11,604 nt of DNA from Spongiicolonus versatilis (GTDB taxonomy: Bacteria; Pseudomonadota; Gammaproteobacteria; Arenicellales; Spongiicolonaceae): positions 1 to 11,604 of the forward strand of contig JAPYMU010000178.1 in assembly GCA_028286165.1 (NCBI GenBank), in the 5' to 3' direction. Below are positions 1 through 7,324 of the stretch, one piece after another (positions within the stretch are counted from its first letter, which is position 1; each line of letters starts with the position of its first letter). Position numbers and translations under genes: made by a program. Under the pieces are notes generated by a model. The model had not been told where the DNA came from. It did no database searches and worked only from the letters and a program-made list of their open reading frames with translations.

Positions 1-461
1 TCCAGATGCAGAACTTCGTAGTCCAGATGGTGGCACAGTTCGTGCACCAAAGTGCGCAGGAAAGTTTTGAATGCCACCACCTGTTCGCGCTGGGCGGTGC
101 GCATCCACAAAGTGATTAGCGCCGGCTGCGGCGGCTCGGCGAGGAGGCCGCTTTCGTCCAGAATGCCGGGCTCGTTGGGTTCGTACAAACCGTGCAGTTC
201 GCTGTCGGCGTTGCTCGGCCGGCGCTCGCGCACCTGCACTTTAATCGGCGGCGCCTTTAAGATGGCGGCCAGGCGGTCGCACACGCGCTGCGATGTTTTT
301 TGCACGCGGTGGCGCGAGGCGCGGGCGAGGGCGGCATCAAGCGCGGCCAGCAGCGGCGCCAGGCCGGCGGTGGTGGACAGGGTGACCCGGTGGAAGCGGT
401 CGCTCTGGCGGTACACCGCTTTTTCGCGCGCGCTCAGTCTGGCGTAGTAGCCGTAAACCAT
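1..461 (-). CDS. HExxH metalloprotease-like protein of unknown family, 3' end cut off by window edge
   Basis: This is a leftward reading frame, open from ATG at 461 to the window edge (153 codons, no stop), so only the N-terminal part is present. Residues 140-144 read HELCH and continue as HELCHHLDYE, a zinc-metalloprotease HExxH signature preceded by a hydrophobic strand (LRTLV). The two histidines and the glutamate would bind zinc and activate water; the third ligand would lie beyond the edge. The first about 70 residues are basic and alanine-rich, with no signal peptide, so a cytoplasmic location is likely. Conserved proteobacterial proteins with a similar HELCHHLD segment exist as unnamed hypotheticals, but I cannot place this one in a named peptidase family. 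The ATG was chosen because it is the first one after the spacer shared with the divergent aroG; no clear Shine-Dalgarno sequence precedes it. The gene is real with good confidence; a peptidase function is inferred only from the motif. Confidence 0.72.
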   Translation of the reverse strand, partial: MVYGYYARLSAREKAVYRQSDRFHRVTLSTTAGLAPLLAALDAALARASRHRVQKTSQRVCDRLAAILKAPPIKVQVRERRPSNADSELHGLYEPNEPGILDESGLLAEPPQPALITLWMRTAQREQVVAFKTFLRTLVHELCHHLDYEVLHL

Positions 462-473
462 GGGCGGAAGTGT

Positions 474-479
474 AGTATA
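474..479 (-). promoter_or_regulatory. Possible -10 box of the leftward metalloprotease-like gene
   Basis: On the minus strand this reads TATACT, one mismatch from TATAAT, 12 bases before the ATG at 461. It overlaps the aroG -10 box on the other strand. No good -35 is seen at 16-18 bases upstream, so the call is weak. If it is used, the leader would be only a few bases long. Confidence 0.25.
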
Positions 480-481
480 AT
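476..481 (+). promoter_or_regulatory. Likely -10 box of aroG
   Basis: A perfect TATAAT sits 22 bases before the aroG ATG in a short AT-rich island (about 473-497) in otherwise GC-rich DNA. The start site expected about 7 bases downstream would leave a leader of about 16 bases, too short for an attenuator. The -35 position at the usual spacing (around 453-458, GTAAAC) is poor, so an activator or weak constitutive use is possible. Confidence 0.45.
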
Positions 482-503
482 CATCGGCTTTTATTTTACC
501 GCC

Positions 504-1598
504 ATGCCAGACATTCCCTACAAAACCGATGATTTGCGGATTGCGGAGATTCGCACGGTGGCGACGCCGGCGCTGATTTGCGAGGAGTTGCCCATCACCG
601 AAGGCGCGGCGCGGGTCACCCACGACACCCGGCTCGCCATCCGCGACATTCTGCAGCACCAGGACGACCGCCTGCTGGCGGTGGTCGGGCCGTGCTCCAT
701 CCACGACACCGCCGCCGCGCTGGAATACGCCGGCCGCCTGCGCGAGGTGCGTGAGCGGCTGGCCGGCGCGCTGCTGGTTGTGATGCGGGTGTATTTCGAA
801 AAACCGCGCACCACCGTCGGCTGGAAGGGTTTAATCAACGACCCGGATTTGGACCGCAAATTCAACATCAACAAAGGCCTGCGCATGGCGCGGCAGTTGC
901 TGCTCGACCTGAACCACCTGGGCATGCCGGCCGGCACCGAATACCTGGACATCATCACGCCGCAGTACATCGCCGACTTGGTGGCCTGGGGCGCCATCGG
1001 CGCGCGCACCACCGAGAGCCAGGTGCACCGGGAACTGGCCTCCGGGCTGTCCTGCCCGGTGGGGTTTAAGAACGGCACCGACGGCAACATCAAGATCGCC
1101 GCCGACGCCATCAGCGCGGCGTCGCGCGCCCATCATTTTCTGTCGCTGACCAAGTCCGGCCACTCGGCGATCTACAGCACCACCGGCAACCACGACTGCC
1201 ATGTCATTTTGCGCGGCGGCGCCGAGCCCAACTACGATGCGCAGGCGGTGCAGCGCACTGCGGAAGTGCTGGAGCGGAACACGCTGCCGGCGCGGATGAT
1301 GATTGATTTCAGCCATGCCAACAGCACGCGCCAGCACCGCCGGCAGGTGGAGGTGGGGCGCGACGTGGCGGCGCAAATCGCCGGCGGCGAGCAGCGCATC
1401 ATCGGCGTGATGATTGAGAGCCACCTGAAAGAGGGCAAGCAGGCCGCCCCGGCGGCCGATGATGACGCCGCGCGGCTGGTTTACGGCCAGAGCATCACCG
1501 ACGCCTGCCTCGGTTTTGACGACACCGCGCCGCTGCTGGAGGAACTTGCGGAAGCGGTGGAAAAACGTCGCGGCGCGCGGCTGGCGGCGGCCGGGTGA
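504..1598 (+). CDS. aroG: 3-deoxy-7-phosphoheptulonate (DAHP) synthase, class I AroG type
   Basis: This enzyme condenses phosphoenolpyruvate with erythrose 4-phosphate to DAHP, the first step of the shikimate pathway to aromatic amino acids, in the cytosol. The 364-residue protein matches the class I AroF/G/H family over its whole length. It starts close to the E. coli AroG N-terminus (DDLRI..EI near residue 9), which carries feedback-regulation contacts. The metal ligands are all visible: C64 in GPCSIHD, H271 in DFSHAN, E305 in ESHL and D333 in SITDAC. The substrate-binding blocks EKPRTTVGWKG and GARTTESQVHRELASGLSCP are intact. The spacing between E305 and D333 is four residues longer than in E. 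coli because of an acidic loop. The ATG at 504 is preferred over an upstream in-frame ATG at 300 because it matches the family start and follows the TATAAT box; no Shine-Dalgarno sequence is seen. Which aromatic amino acid inhibits it cannot be told from the sequence. Confidence 0.95.
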   Translation: MPDIPYKTDDLRIAEIRTVATPALICEELPITEGAARVTHDTRLAIRDILQHQDDRLLAVVGPCSIHDTAAALEYAGRLREVRERLAGALLVVMRVYFEKPRTTVGWKGLINDPDLDRKFNINKGLRMARQLLLDLNHLGMPAGTEYLDIITPQYIADLVAWGAIGARTTESQVHRELASGLSCPVGFKNGTDGNIKIAADAISAASRAHHFLSLTKSGHSAIYSTTGNHDCHVILRGGAEPNYDAQAVQRTAEVLERNTLPARMMIDFSHANSTRQHRRQVEVGRDVAAQIAGGEQRIIGVMIESHLKEGKQAAPAADDDAARLVYGQSITDACLGFDDTAPLLEELAEAVEKRRGARLAAAG

Positions 1599-1649
1599 CG
1601 GCGGCGGGCCTGAAACGGCGGCCGCGGAGTCAACAGTCCCGGCCGGGAG

Positions 1650-1916
1650 TTATGAAGCAGTCTCCAACTGCTGCACCGCAATGCTTTCCGCCTCCACCAT
1701 CACCGGGATGTCGTCCACGATCTTGTAGATGGTGCGGCCGCCTTCGGTGAGCAGCGCGTCTTCCAGCGGCTCGTTGAGCGGCCGGCCGTTCTGCTGTTTG
1801 ATGCGGCCGGTGGCGATGGCGTCGTTGAGTTTTTGCAGTTGCGTGGGGGTCAGGCGGCGCAGCGGCCGCTTGGTCACCGGGCAGCGCAACAGGGCGAGAA
1901 GTTTTTTGTCAACCAT
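1650..1916 (-). CDS. Trm112/YcaR-like small protein (cysteine-poor variant)
   Basis: This 88-residue protein begins MVDKKLLALLRCPVTKRPL and ends with an IYKIVDDIPVMVEAESI block. That layout is the Trm112/UPF0434 family: an N-terminal L..L.CPV strand and a C-terminal Y.I.DGIPV.. strand forming a small beta fold. Eukaryotic and archaeal Trm112 activates methyltransferases; the bacterial role is not settled. Only one cysteine (C12) is present, so the two Cys pairs of zinc-binding members are missing, and the middle (residues 22-60) is a longer, polar, helix-prone insertion than in 60-residue YcaR. Similar cysteine-poor versions are known in bacteria. The ATG at 1916 follows GGGG at 1917-1920, and an ATG seven codons upstream is a possible alternative. 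The gene converges on aroG (51 bases between stops, with no U-run terminator seen) and is divergent, 19 bases away, from the CDF gene. Confidence 0.8.
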   Translation of the reverse strand: MVDKKLLALLRCPVTKRPLRRLTPTQLQKLNDAIATGRIKQQNGRPLNEPLEDALLTEGGRTIYKIVDDIPVMVEAESIAVQQLETAS

Positions 1917-1935
1917 CACCCCAGCATAACAAAAC

Positions 1936-3075
1936 ATGGCCGGCGCAAACAACTCAAAAAAAGCGGTGCTCGCCGCCATCATCGGCAACGGCATGTTGAC
2001 GGTGCTGAAGTTCGCCGCCGCCGCGGCCACCCAGTCGGCGTCCATGATGAACGAGGCGGTGCATAGTTTGATGGATGCGCTGAACCAGGTTTTTTTGCTG
2101 CTCGGCCTGGTGCAGGGCGCGCAGCCGCCGGACCGCAAATACGCTTTCGGCCACGGGCAGAAAAAATACCTGTGGAATTTGTGGAGCGCCATCGGCCTGT
2201 TCGCCATCGGCGCCGGCCTCGGCCTGGCGCATGCCTGGCACGCGCTGCACAACCCGGCGGCGGTGGACTGGAGTGCGACGGTGGACGTATTAGGCGCAGA
2301 GTTGTCGCTGCTGTGGGTGTCGGCGCTGGTGCTGGGCGTGGCGCTGGTGGTTGAGGGCGCGGTACTGGTGGTGGCGGCGCGGGAGTATTTGCGCCGGGCG
2401 CGGGCCGCCGGCTGCGGCGCTTTCGCCTACCTCGGCCGTTCCACCGACCCGACGCTGGTGGCGGTGCTGCTGGAGGATGCGGTGGCGGTGCTCGGCGTTT
2501 TGTTTGCGGCGGCCGGCATCGGCCTCAGCGCGGCCACCGGCGATTCAATTTACGACGTCATTTTCTCGGCGCTGATTGCGCTGATGCTGGGCGCGGTTTC
2601 GTTTTTTCTCGGCGCGATTAACATGCGCTTTCTCACCGACATCCGCGACCCCGGCGCCGAGCGCGCGCTGCGCGAAATTCTCGCGGCGCATGCCGAAGTG
2701 GAATCGTGCCACGACCTGCGCTCGGTGGTGGTGGACGAGTCCAACACCGTGGTGGTGGCCGAGATTGAACTCAGCGAAGAGGCCCTGGCGCGCGGCCTGC
2801 GCGAGCGCATCGCCGAAATCAAAAAAGAAATTCTCGCCGGCAGCGGTGAGGGTGAAGGTGAAGGCGGCGCCATGCACGGTTACGCCGAGTTGCGCGCGCC
2901 GGTGCAGGCCACGCTGGAGCGCGCCGAGCAGGTGATCGACGAGGTGGAGCGGCGCCTGCGGGCGGTGTGCCCGCGGGTGGCGCATGTGACCATGGAGGTG
3001 GAAGGCATCGCCCGGCCGTGTAACAATACCGCCAACCCCAACCCAAACCGAACGGGAGGAGCAAACCCATGTTGA
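1936..3075 (+). CDS. Cation diffusion facilitator (CDF) family transporter, SLC30A9/ZnT9-like subgroup
   Basis: This is an inner-membrane divalent-cation/proton antiporter, 379 residues. Predicted membrane segments lie at about 12-32, 46-62, 82-102, 122-148, 172-198 and 205-229. Motifs of the ZnT9-like branch are clear: HSLMD (H43, D47) in helix 2, YAFGHGQKKYLWNLWSA at 69-85, and LLEDAVAVLG (E180, D181) in helix 5. The C-terminal domain (about 235-300) follows, as in the family. Residues 302-311 are a Gly/Glu repeat (GSGEGEGEGG), followed by an extra helical segment and an odd Asn/Pro/Gly-rich tail (362-379). The tail may simply be read-through of leader sequence, because its stop lies inside the next gene (7-base overlap). 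The metal (Zn, Mn, Fe or other) cannot be assigned. The ATG at 1936 is the first one after the divergent spacer; no Shine-Dalgarno sequence is seen. Confidence 0.88.
   Translation: MAGANNSKKAVLAAIIGNGMLTVLKFAAAAATQSASMMNEAVHSLMDALNQVFLLLGLVQGAQPPDRKYAFGHGQKKYLWNLWSAIGLFAIGAGLGLAHAWHALHNPAAVDWSATVDVLGAELSLLWVSALVLGVALVVEGAVLVVAAREYLRRARAAGCGAFAYLGRSTDPTLVAVLLEDAVAVLGVLFAAAGIGLSAATGDSIYDVIFSALIALMLGAVSFFLGAINMRFLTDIRDPGAERALREILAAHAEVESCHDLRSVVVDESNTVVVAEIELSEEALARGLRERIAEIKKEILAGSGEGEGEGGAMHGYAELRAPVQATLERAEQVIDEVERRLRAVCPRVAHVTMEVEGIARPCNNTANPNPNRTGGANPC
3054..3060 (+). promoter_or_regulatory. Strong ribosome binding site for the amino-acid-binding protein gene
   Basis: GGGAGGA lies 8 bases before the ATG at 3069, inside the end of the CDF coding sequence. 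It is the clearest Shine-Dalgarno sequence in the window and fixes the downstream start. It suggests this periplasmic protein is made at a higher rate than its neighbours. Confidence 0.75.
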
Positions 3076-4295
3076 AAAAGATCGCGGCCATTTTGCTCGG
3101 TGCAACCGCCTTGCTGCCGCTGCAATTTGCCATGGCGAAAGTGGAGGGCGGCACCATCATCCTCGGCGCCGCGGTTTCGCTGAGCGGAAAATACACCACC
3201 GCCGGCAACCACACGCAAAAGGGCTACGACCTGGCGGTGAAGCACATCAACCGCGCCGGCGGCGTCAGCGTCGGCGGCAAAAGTTATGAACTCAGGATCA
3301 TCTACTACGACGACGAGTCCACCCCGGCGCGCGGCGCCCAACTGGCCGAACGTTTAATCCGCCAGGACGGCGTCAAGTTCATGCTCGGCCCCTACAGTTC
3401 CGGCCTCACCAAAGCCATGGCGCCGGTCACCGAGAAGTACAAAATCTCCATGGTGGAGGCCAACGGCGCATCGCGCTCGCTGTTCAACAAAGGCTACCGC
3501 TACCTGTTTGCGGTGCTGTCCACGTCCGAGCAGTATTTGCAGGAGGCGATTAACCTGGCCGCCGAGCAGGCGCGCAAGGAGTCGCGCTCGCCGACGTCGC
3601 TGAAGGTGGCGGTGGCCACCGAGAATGACCCGTTCTCCCAGGATATCCGCGCCGGCGTGCTGGAGGACGCCAGGCGCCATGGCATGCAGGTGGTGGTGGA
3701 CGACAAACTGCCGCGCGAGTTGAACGACATGGCGGCCACCCTGACCAAGGTCAAGGCGCTGCGCCCGGATGTGCTGGTGGTGTCGGGCCACTCCAAAGGC
3801 GCCGCGCTGGTCACCCGCCAGGCCGCCGAGATGAAAGCCAACGCGCCAATCATCGCCATCACCCACTGCGAGTCGGCCAATGTCACCGACCGCGAAAAAT
3901 TTGGCCGCCGCGCCGAGGGCATTTTGTGCGCATCGCAGTGGGCCGACACGCTCAGTTACTCCGACTCCCTGTTCGGCAGCGCCGGCGACTACCGGCGGAT
4001 TTTTGAACGGGAATACGGCTACACGCCGCCCTACCAGGCCGCCGAATCCTCGGCCGCGGTGCAGGTGTGGGCCGATGCGTTTGAGCGCGCCGGTTCTTTT
4101 GACACCGAAAAAGTCCGCGCCGCCCTGGCCGCCACCGACTTGCAGACGTTCTACGGCAACATCCGCTTTGACGCCACCGGCAAAAACATCGCCAAGCCCA
4201 TGGTGCTGCGCCAGATTCAAAACGGCGAGTACCGCGTGGTCGCCCCCACCCAATGGGCCTCCCACCCGCTGGTGTTTCCAAAACCGTCCTACTGA
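3069..4295 (+). CDS. Branched-chain amino-acid-type ABC transporter substrate-binding protein (LivK-like, Peripla_BP_6)
   Basis: This periplasmic type I binding protein of 408 residues would deliver a ligand, probably an amino acid or amide, to an ABC permease. A Sec signal peptide is evident: KK at 3-4, a hydrophobic stretch at 5-20 and a cleavage site after AMA (21-23). The mature protein opens with the lobe-1 strand ILGAAVSLSG and the helix region KGYDLAVKHINRAGG, followed by YYDDESTP and FMLGPYSSG, all typical of LivJ/LivK relatives. The second lobe has VLVVSGHSKGAALVTRQAAEM, and the C-terminal part has the YQAAESSAAVQVWADAFE helix. No permease or ATPase genes are in the window, so it is an orphan binding protein or works with a transporter coded elsewhere. 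It overlaps the CDF gene by 7 bases and sits 34 bases before leuS. True ligand specificity cannot be read from the sequence. Confidence 0.9.
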   Translation: MLKKIAAILLGATALLPLQFAMAKVEGGTIILGAAVSLSGKYTTAGNHTQKGYDLAVKHINRAGGVSVGGKSYELRIIYYDDESTPARGAQLAERLIRQDGVKFMLGPYSSGLTKAMAPVTEKYKISMVEANGASRSLFNKGYRYLFAVLSTSEQYLQEAINLAAEQARKESRSPTSLKVAVATENDPFSQDIRAGVLEDARRHGMQVVVDDKLPRELNDMAATLTKVKALRPDVLVVSGHSKGAALVTRQAAEMKANAPIIAITHCESANVTDREKFGRRAEGILCASQWADTLSYSDSLFGSAGDYRRIFEREYGYTPPYQAAESSAAVQVWADAFERAGSFDTEKVRAALAATDLQTFYGNIRFDATGKNIAKPMVLRQIQNGEYRVVAPTQWASHPLVFPKPSY

Positions 4296-4329
4296 GTGAG
4301 GCCGGCGAACCCCGGGCCCCCCAAACCGC

Positions 4330-6813
4330 ATGCTGGAAAAACATTACCACCCGCAAAAAGTGGAGCGCGAGGCGCAGGAATACTGGCGGCGGGAGCGCTG
4401 TTTTAATGTGACCGAGGACCCCGGGCGGGAAAAATTTTACTGCCTGTCCATGCTGCCTTATCCCAGCGGGCAGTTGCACATGGGGCATGTGCGCAACTAC
4501 ACCATCGGCGATGTGATCAGCCGCTACCAGCGCATGCTGGGCAAAAACGTGCTGCAGCCCATGGGCTGGGACGCTTTCGGCCTGCCGGCCGAGAATGCGG
4601 CGATTCAAAACAACGTGCCGCCGGCCCAGTGGACCTACCGCAACATTGCGGCGATGAAAAAGCAATTGCAGCGGCTGGGCTTCGCCTACGACTGGGAGCG
4701 GGAATTCGCCACCTGCAAGCCGGACTACTACCGTTTTGAACAGTGGTTTTTCAACCGCCTGCTGGAGCAGGGCCTGGCCTATAAAAAAATGGCGCAGGTG
4801 AACTGGGACCCGGTGGAGCAGACGGTGCTGGCCAACGAGCAGGTGGACAGCGAGGGGCGCGGCTGGCGTTCCGGGGCGCTGGTGGAGCGGCGCGAGATTT
4901 CGCAGTGGTTCATCCGCATCACCGACTACGCCGAGGAGTTGCTGAACGGCATCGACAAGTTGGACGGCTGGCCGGAGTCGGTGAAGACCATGCAGCGCAA
5001 CTGGATCGGCCGCTCCGAGGGCGTGGAGTTTGCGTTCAGTCTGGACGGCGGCGGCGAGCCGCTGCGGGTGTACACCACGCGCCCCGACACGCTGATGGGC
5101 GTCACCTACATGGCGCTGGCCGCCGAGCATCCGCTGGCGTTGCGCGCGGCGCAGAAAGATTCGGCGGTGGCCGCGTTCATTCAGGAATGCAAGCGCGCCG
5201 GCACCTCGGAGGCGGCGGTGGAGAAGATGGAAAAGAAAGGCCTGCCCCTCGGCATGAACGCGGTGCATCCGCTGAGCGGCGAGAAGATTCCGCTGTGGGT
5301 GGCCAACTTTGTGCTGGCCGGCTACGGCACCGGGGCGGTGATGGCGGTGCCGGGGCATGACCAGCGCGACTGGGAATTCGCCCGCGCCCACGGCCTGCCG
5401 GTTAAGCGGGTGATTCGCCCGGCGGCCGGCGAGCCGGATGTGGACCTGGCCGACGGCGCCTTTGAGGCGCACGGCGTCACCTGCAACTCGGCGCCCTTTG
5501 ACGGCCTGGATTTTGACCGCGCCTTTGGCGCCATCGCCGATGCGCTGGTGGAAAAAGCGGCCGGCGAGCGGCGGGTGAACTACCGCCTGCGCGACTGGGG
5601 CGTGTCGCGCCAGCGGTTCTGGGGCTGCCCCATTCCGGTGGTGTACGACGAGGCCGGCAAGGTGCATGCGGTGCCGGACGAGCAGTTGCCGGTGGTGCTG
5701 CCGGAGGACGCTGAATTTCTCGGCGTGCAGTCGCCGTTGCGCGAGAGCAGGGAGTTTTTACGCGCCCGCCTGCCGGACGGCGCCCCGGCCACCCGGGAGA
5801 CCGACACCTTCGACACTTTTGTCGAGTCGTCGTGGTATTACGCGCGCTACTGCTGCCCCGGCGCCGGCGCCATGCTGGACGAGCGGGCGCGCTACTGGCT
5901 GCCGGTGGACCAGTATGTGGGCGGCATTGAGCATGCGGTTTTGCATCTTCTGTACGCGCGGTTTTTTCACAAACTCATGCGCGACGCCGGGCTGGTGGAC
6001 GGCGGCGAGCCGTTCACCCGGCTGCTGACCCAGGGCATGGTGCTCAAGGACGGCGCCAAGATGTCCAAGTCGGCCGGCAACACCGTGGACCCGCAGGACA
6101 TGATCGACAAGTTCGGCGCCGACACGGCGCGCCTGTTCATCATGTTCGCCGCGCCGCCGGAGAGCGCGCTGGAATGGAACGACGATGCGGTGGCCGGCTC
6201 GCACCGTTTCCTGCACCGCCTGTGGCACATGTTCACCCGCAGCGTGCCGCTGCTGGATGGCGGTGGCGGGTCCGGAAGTGACGGCGCTGAGTCTGGGAAT
6301 GACGGTTGCGAAGGTGAAAACGGCGCCGCCCGGTTGCGCGGCGAGGTGCACCGTTTACTTGCGCGCATTAACCGCGACTACCGCCGCCACCAGTTCAACA
6401 CGGTGGTTGCCGCCGCCATGGAAATGCTGAACGCGCTGGAAAAACTGCCGCCCGACTCAGGGCGCAACCGCGCCGCATTGCGCGAGGGCATGGGAATACT
6501 GGTGCAGGTGCTGTCGCCGGTGGCGCCGCACATTACGCACAAGTTGTGGCGCGCGCTTGGCCGCAATGGCGATGTCATCGATTCGCCGTGGCCCGAGCCC
6601 GACCAGTCGGTGATGGCGCGCCGGCACCTGCAGATGGCGGTGCAGGTCAACGGCAAATTGCGCGGCCAGGTGGCGGTGGCGGCGGCGGCCGGCGCCGAGG
6701 AGGTGCTGGCCGAGGCGCTGAAGCACCCCGGCATTCACCGCCACCTGGCCGGCAAAACGGTGCGCAAAAAAATCCTGGTGCCGGGGCGGTTGCTGAACAT
6801 TGTGGTGGACTGA
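4330..6813 (+). CDS. leuS: Leucyl-tRNA synthetase (form lacking the leucine-specific insertion)
   Basis: This class Ia synthetase charges tRNA-Leu with leucine in the cytosol. The 827-residue protein has the HIGH-type motif HMGH at 50-53 and KMSKS at 577-581. The CP1 editing domain has the threonine-rich peptide TTRPDTLMG (249-257) and the AVPGHDQRD block with the editing aspartate D344. The C-terminal anticodon-binding and small tail domains follow, ending KKILVPGRLLNIVVD. The segment QGMVLKDGA runs straight into KMSKS, so the leucine-specific domain of about 50 residues that E. coli LeuRS carries there is missing; this accounts for most of the difference from the E. coli length of about 860. 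A Gly/Ser/Asp-rich stretch (643-666) links the catalytic core to the anticodon domain. The ATG at 4330 matches the family start; the 34-base upstream gap shows no Shine-Dalgarno sequence or terminator, so co-transcription with upstream genes is likely. Confidence 0.97.
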   Translation: MLEKHYHPQKVEREAQEYWRRERCFNVTEDPGREKFYCLSMLPYPSGQLHMGHVRNYTIGDVISRYQRMLGKNVLQPMGWDAFGLPAENAAIQNNVPPAQWTYRNIAAMKKQLQRLGFAYDWEREFATCKPDYYRFEQWFFNRLLEQGLAYKKMAQVNWDPVEQTVLANEQVDSEGRGWRSGALVERREISQWFIRITDYAEELLNGIDKLDGWPESVKTMQRNWIGRSEGVEFAFSLDGGGEPLRVYTTRPDTLMGVTYMALAAEHPLALRAAQKDSAVAAFIQECKRAGTSEAAVEKMEKKGLPLGMNAVHPLSGEKIPLWVANFVLAGYGTGAVMAVPGHDQRDWEFARAHGLPVKRVIRPAAGEPDVDLADGAFEAHGVTCNSAPFDGLDFDRAFGAIADALVEKAAGERRVNYRLRDWGVSRQRFWGCPIPVVYDEAGKVHAVPDEQLPVVLPEDAEFLGVQSPLRESREFLRARLPDGAPATRETDTFDTFVESSWYYARYCCPGAGAMLDERARYWLPVDQYVGGIEHAVLHLLYARFFHKLMRDAGLVDGGEPFTRLLTQGMVLKDGAKMSKSAGNTVDPQDMIDKFGADTARLFIMFAAPPESALEWNDDAVAGSHRFLHRLWHMFTRSVPLLDGGGGSGSDGAESGNDGCEGENGAARLRGEVHRLLARINRDYRRHQFNTVVAAAMEMLNALEKLPPDSGRNRAALREGMGILVQVLSPVAPHITHKLWRALGRNGDVIDSPWPEPDQSVMARRHLQMAVQVNGKLRGQVAVAAAAGAEEVLAEALKHPGIHRHLAGKTVRKKILVPGRLLNIVVD

Positions 6814-7324
6814 GCGCGCCGTCCTGCTGTCGTGCGCCGCCGCTGTCGCGCTCAGCGCCTGCGGTTTTCAACTGCGCGGCGGCGGCGGCAGCGGTGATGG
6901 TTTGCGCGGCGCTTTGGTGCACACGGTGAATGCGCCGCCGGCCCTGGCCCGCGCCCTCAGCCTCGCCCTGGCCGAGAACGGCGCAACCGTTTCACCAACC
7001 GCCGCCGCTGCCGCTGCGGTTTTGCACGTGGCCGGCGTCGACCACCGCCGCGATATTTCGGTGCTGGACAACAGCGGCAAAGCGGCGGCCTACCGCCTGT
7101 CGCTCGTGGTAACATTCCGCATCCAGGGCGCGCCATTGCAGAACAAAAAAAACATGCCGCAGCAGCAAATCACCGTCACCCGCCACCTGGACCACGCCGG
7201 CCGGCGCGTGCTGCAAAGTGACAACGAGGAAAATTTCACCCGCGGGCGGATGATGTTGGAGGCGGCGCGGCGCATGGTGCGGCGCATCGGCCGCGTTATC
7301 GAGCGGGCGGGTCCGGCGCGTTGA
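6800..7324 (+). CDS. lptE: LPS-assembly lipoprotein LptE
   Basis: LptE is the outer-membrane lipoprotein that plugs and helps fold the LptD barrel, which places LPS on the cell surface. The 174-residue product has a lipoprotein signal peptide (R6, hydrophobic 7-20) with lipobox LSAC, giving lipidated C21. It is followed directly by GFQLRG, a hallmark of LptE just after the cysteine. The remainder keeps family traits: a lysine-poor beta/alpha domain, YRLSLVVTFRI strand, VTRHLDH strand, and a terminal helix (MMLEAARRMVRRIGRVIE). The start is TTG at 6800: an in-frame TGA lies at 6794-6796, and no ATG, GTG or other TTG occurs before the lipobox, so only CTG would be an alternative. The gene overlaps leuS by 14 bases, the conserved leuS-lptE-holA order. 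A Gly-rich GGGGSGDG run follows the first strand. Confidence 0.9.
   Translation: MWWTERAVLLSCAAAVALSACGFQLRGGGGSGDGLRGALVHTVNAPPALARALSLALAENGATVSPTAAAAAAVLHVAGVDHRRDISVLDNSGKAAAYRLSLVVTFRIQGAPLQNKKNMPQQQITVTRHLDHAGRRVLQSDNEENFTRGRMMLEAARRMVRRIGRVIERAGPAR

Noticed and set aside
300..503. N-terminal extension of aroG by 68 residues
   Set aside because: It overlaps the divergent metalloprotease-like gene, is Arg/Gly/Gln-rich shadow sequence, and class I DAHP synthases start near 504.
1599..1649. Bidirectional terminator between convergent aroG and the Trm112-like gene
   Set aside because: CGGCCG repeats could pair, but there is no T-run in either direction and the stem is short, so there is too little to call.
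1906..1934. Promoter for the CDF gene with TTGTCA at 1906-1911
   Set aside because: The -35 matches 5 of 6, but no acceptable -10 is found at 16-18 bases; CATAAC at 1925-1930 is only 13 bases away.
4296..4329. Terminator or promoter before leuS
   Set aside because: The 34-base C/G-rich gap has no hairpin with a T-run, no -10 box and no Shine-Dalgarno sequence.
3354..4331. 325-codon minus-strand frame opposite the amino-acid-binding protein gene
   Set aside because: Same reason: it mirrors a clear LivK-like gene and shows no domain of its own.
3952..5667. 571-codon open frame on the minus strand opposite the amino-acid-binding protein gene and leuS
   Set aside because: It is the antisense of conserved coding sequence with shadow composition, no ribosome site and no recognisable domain.
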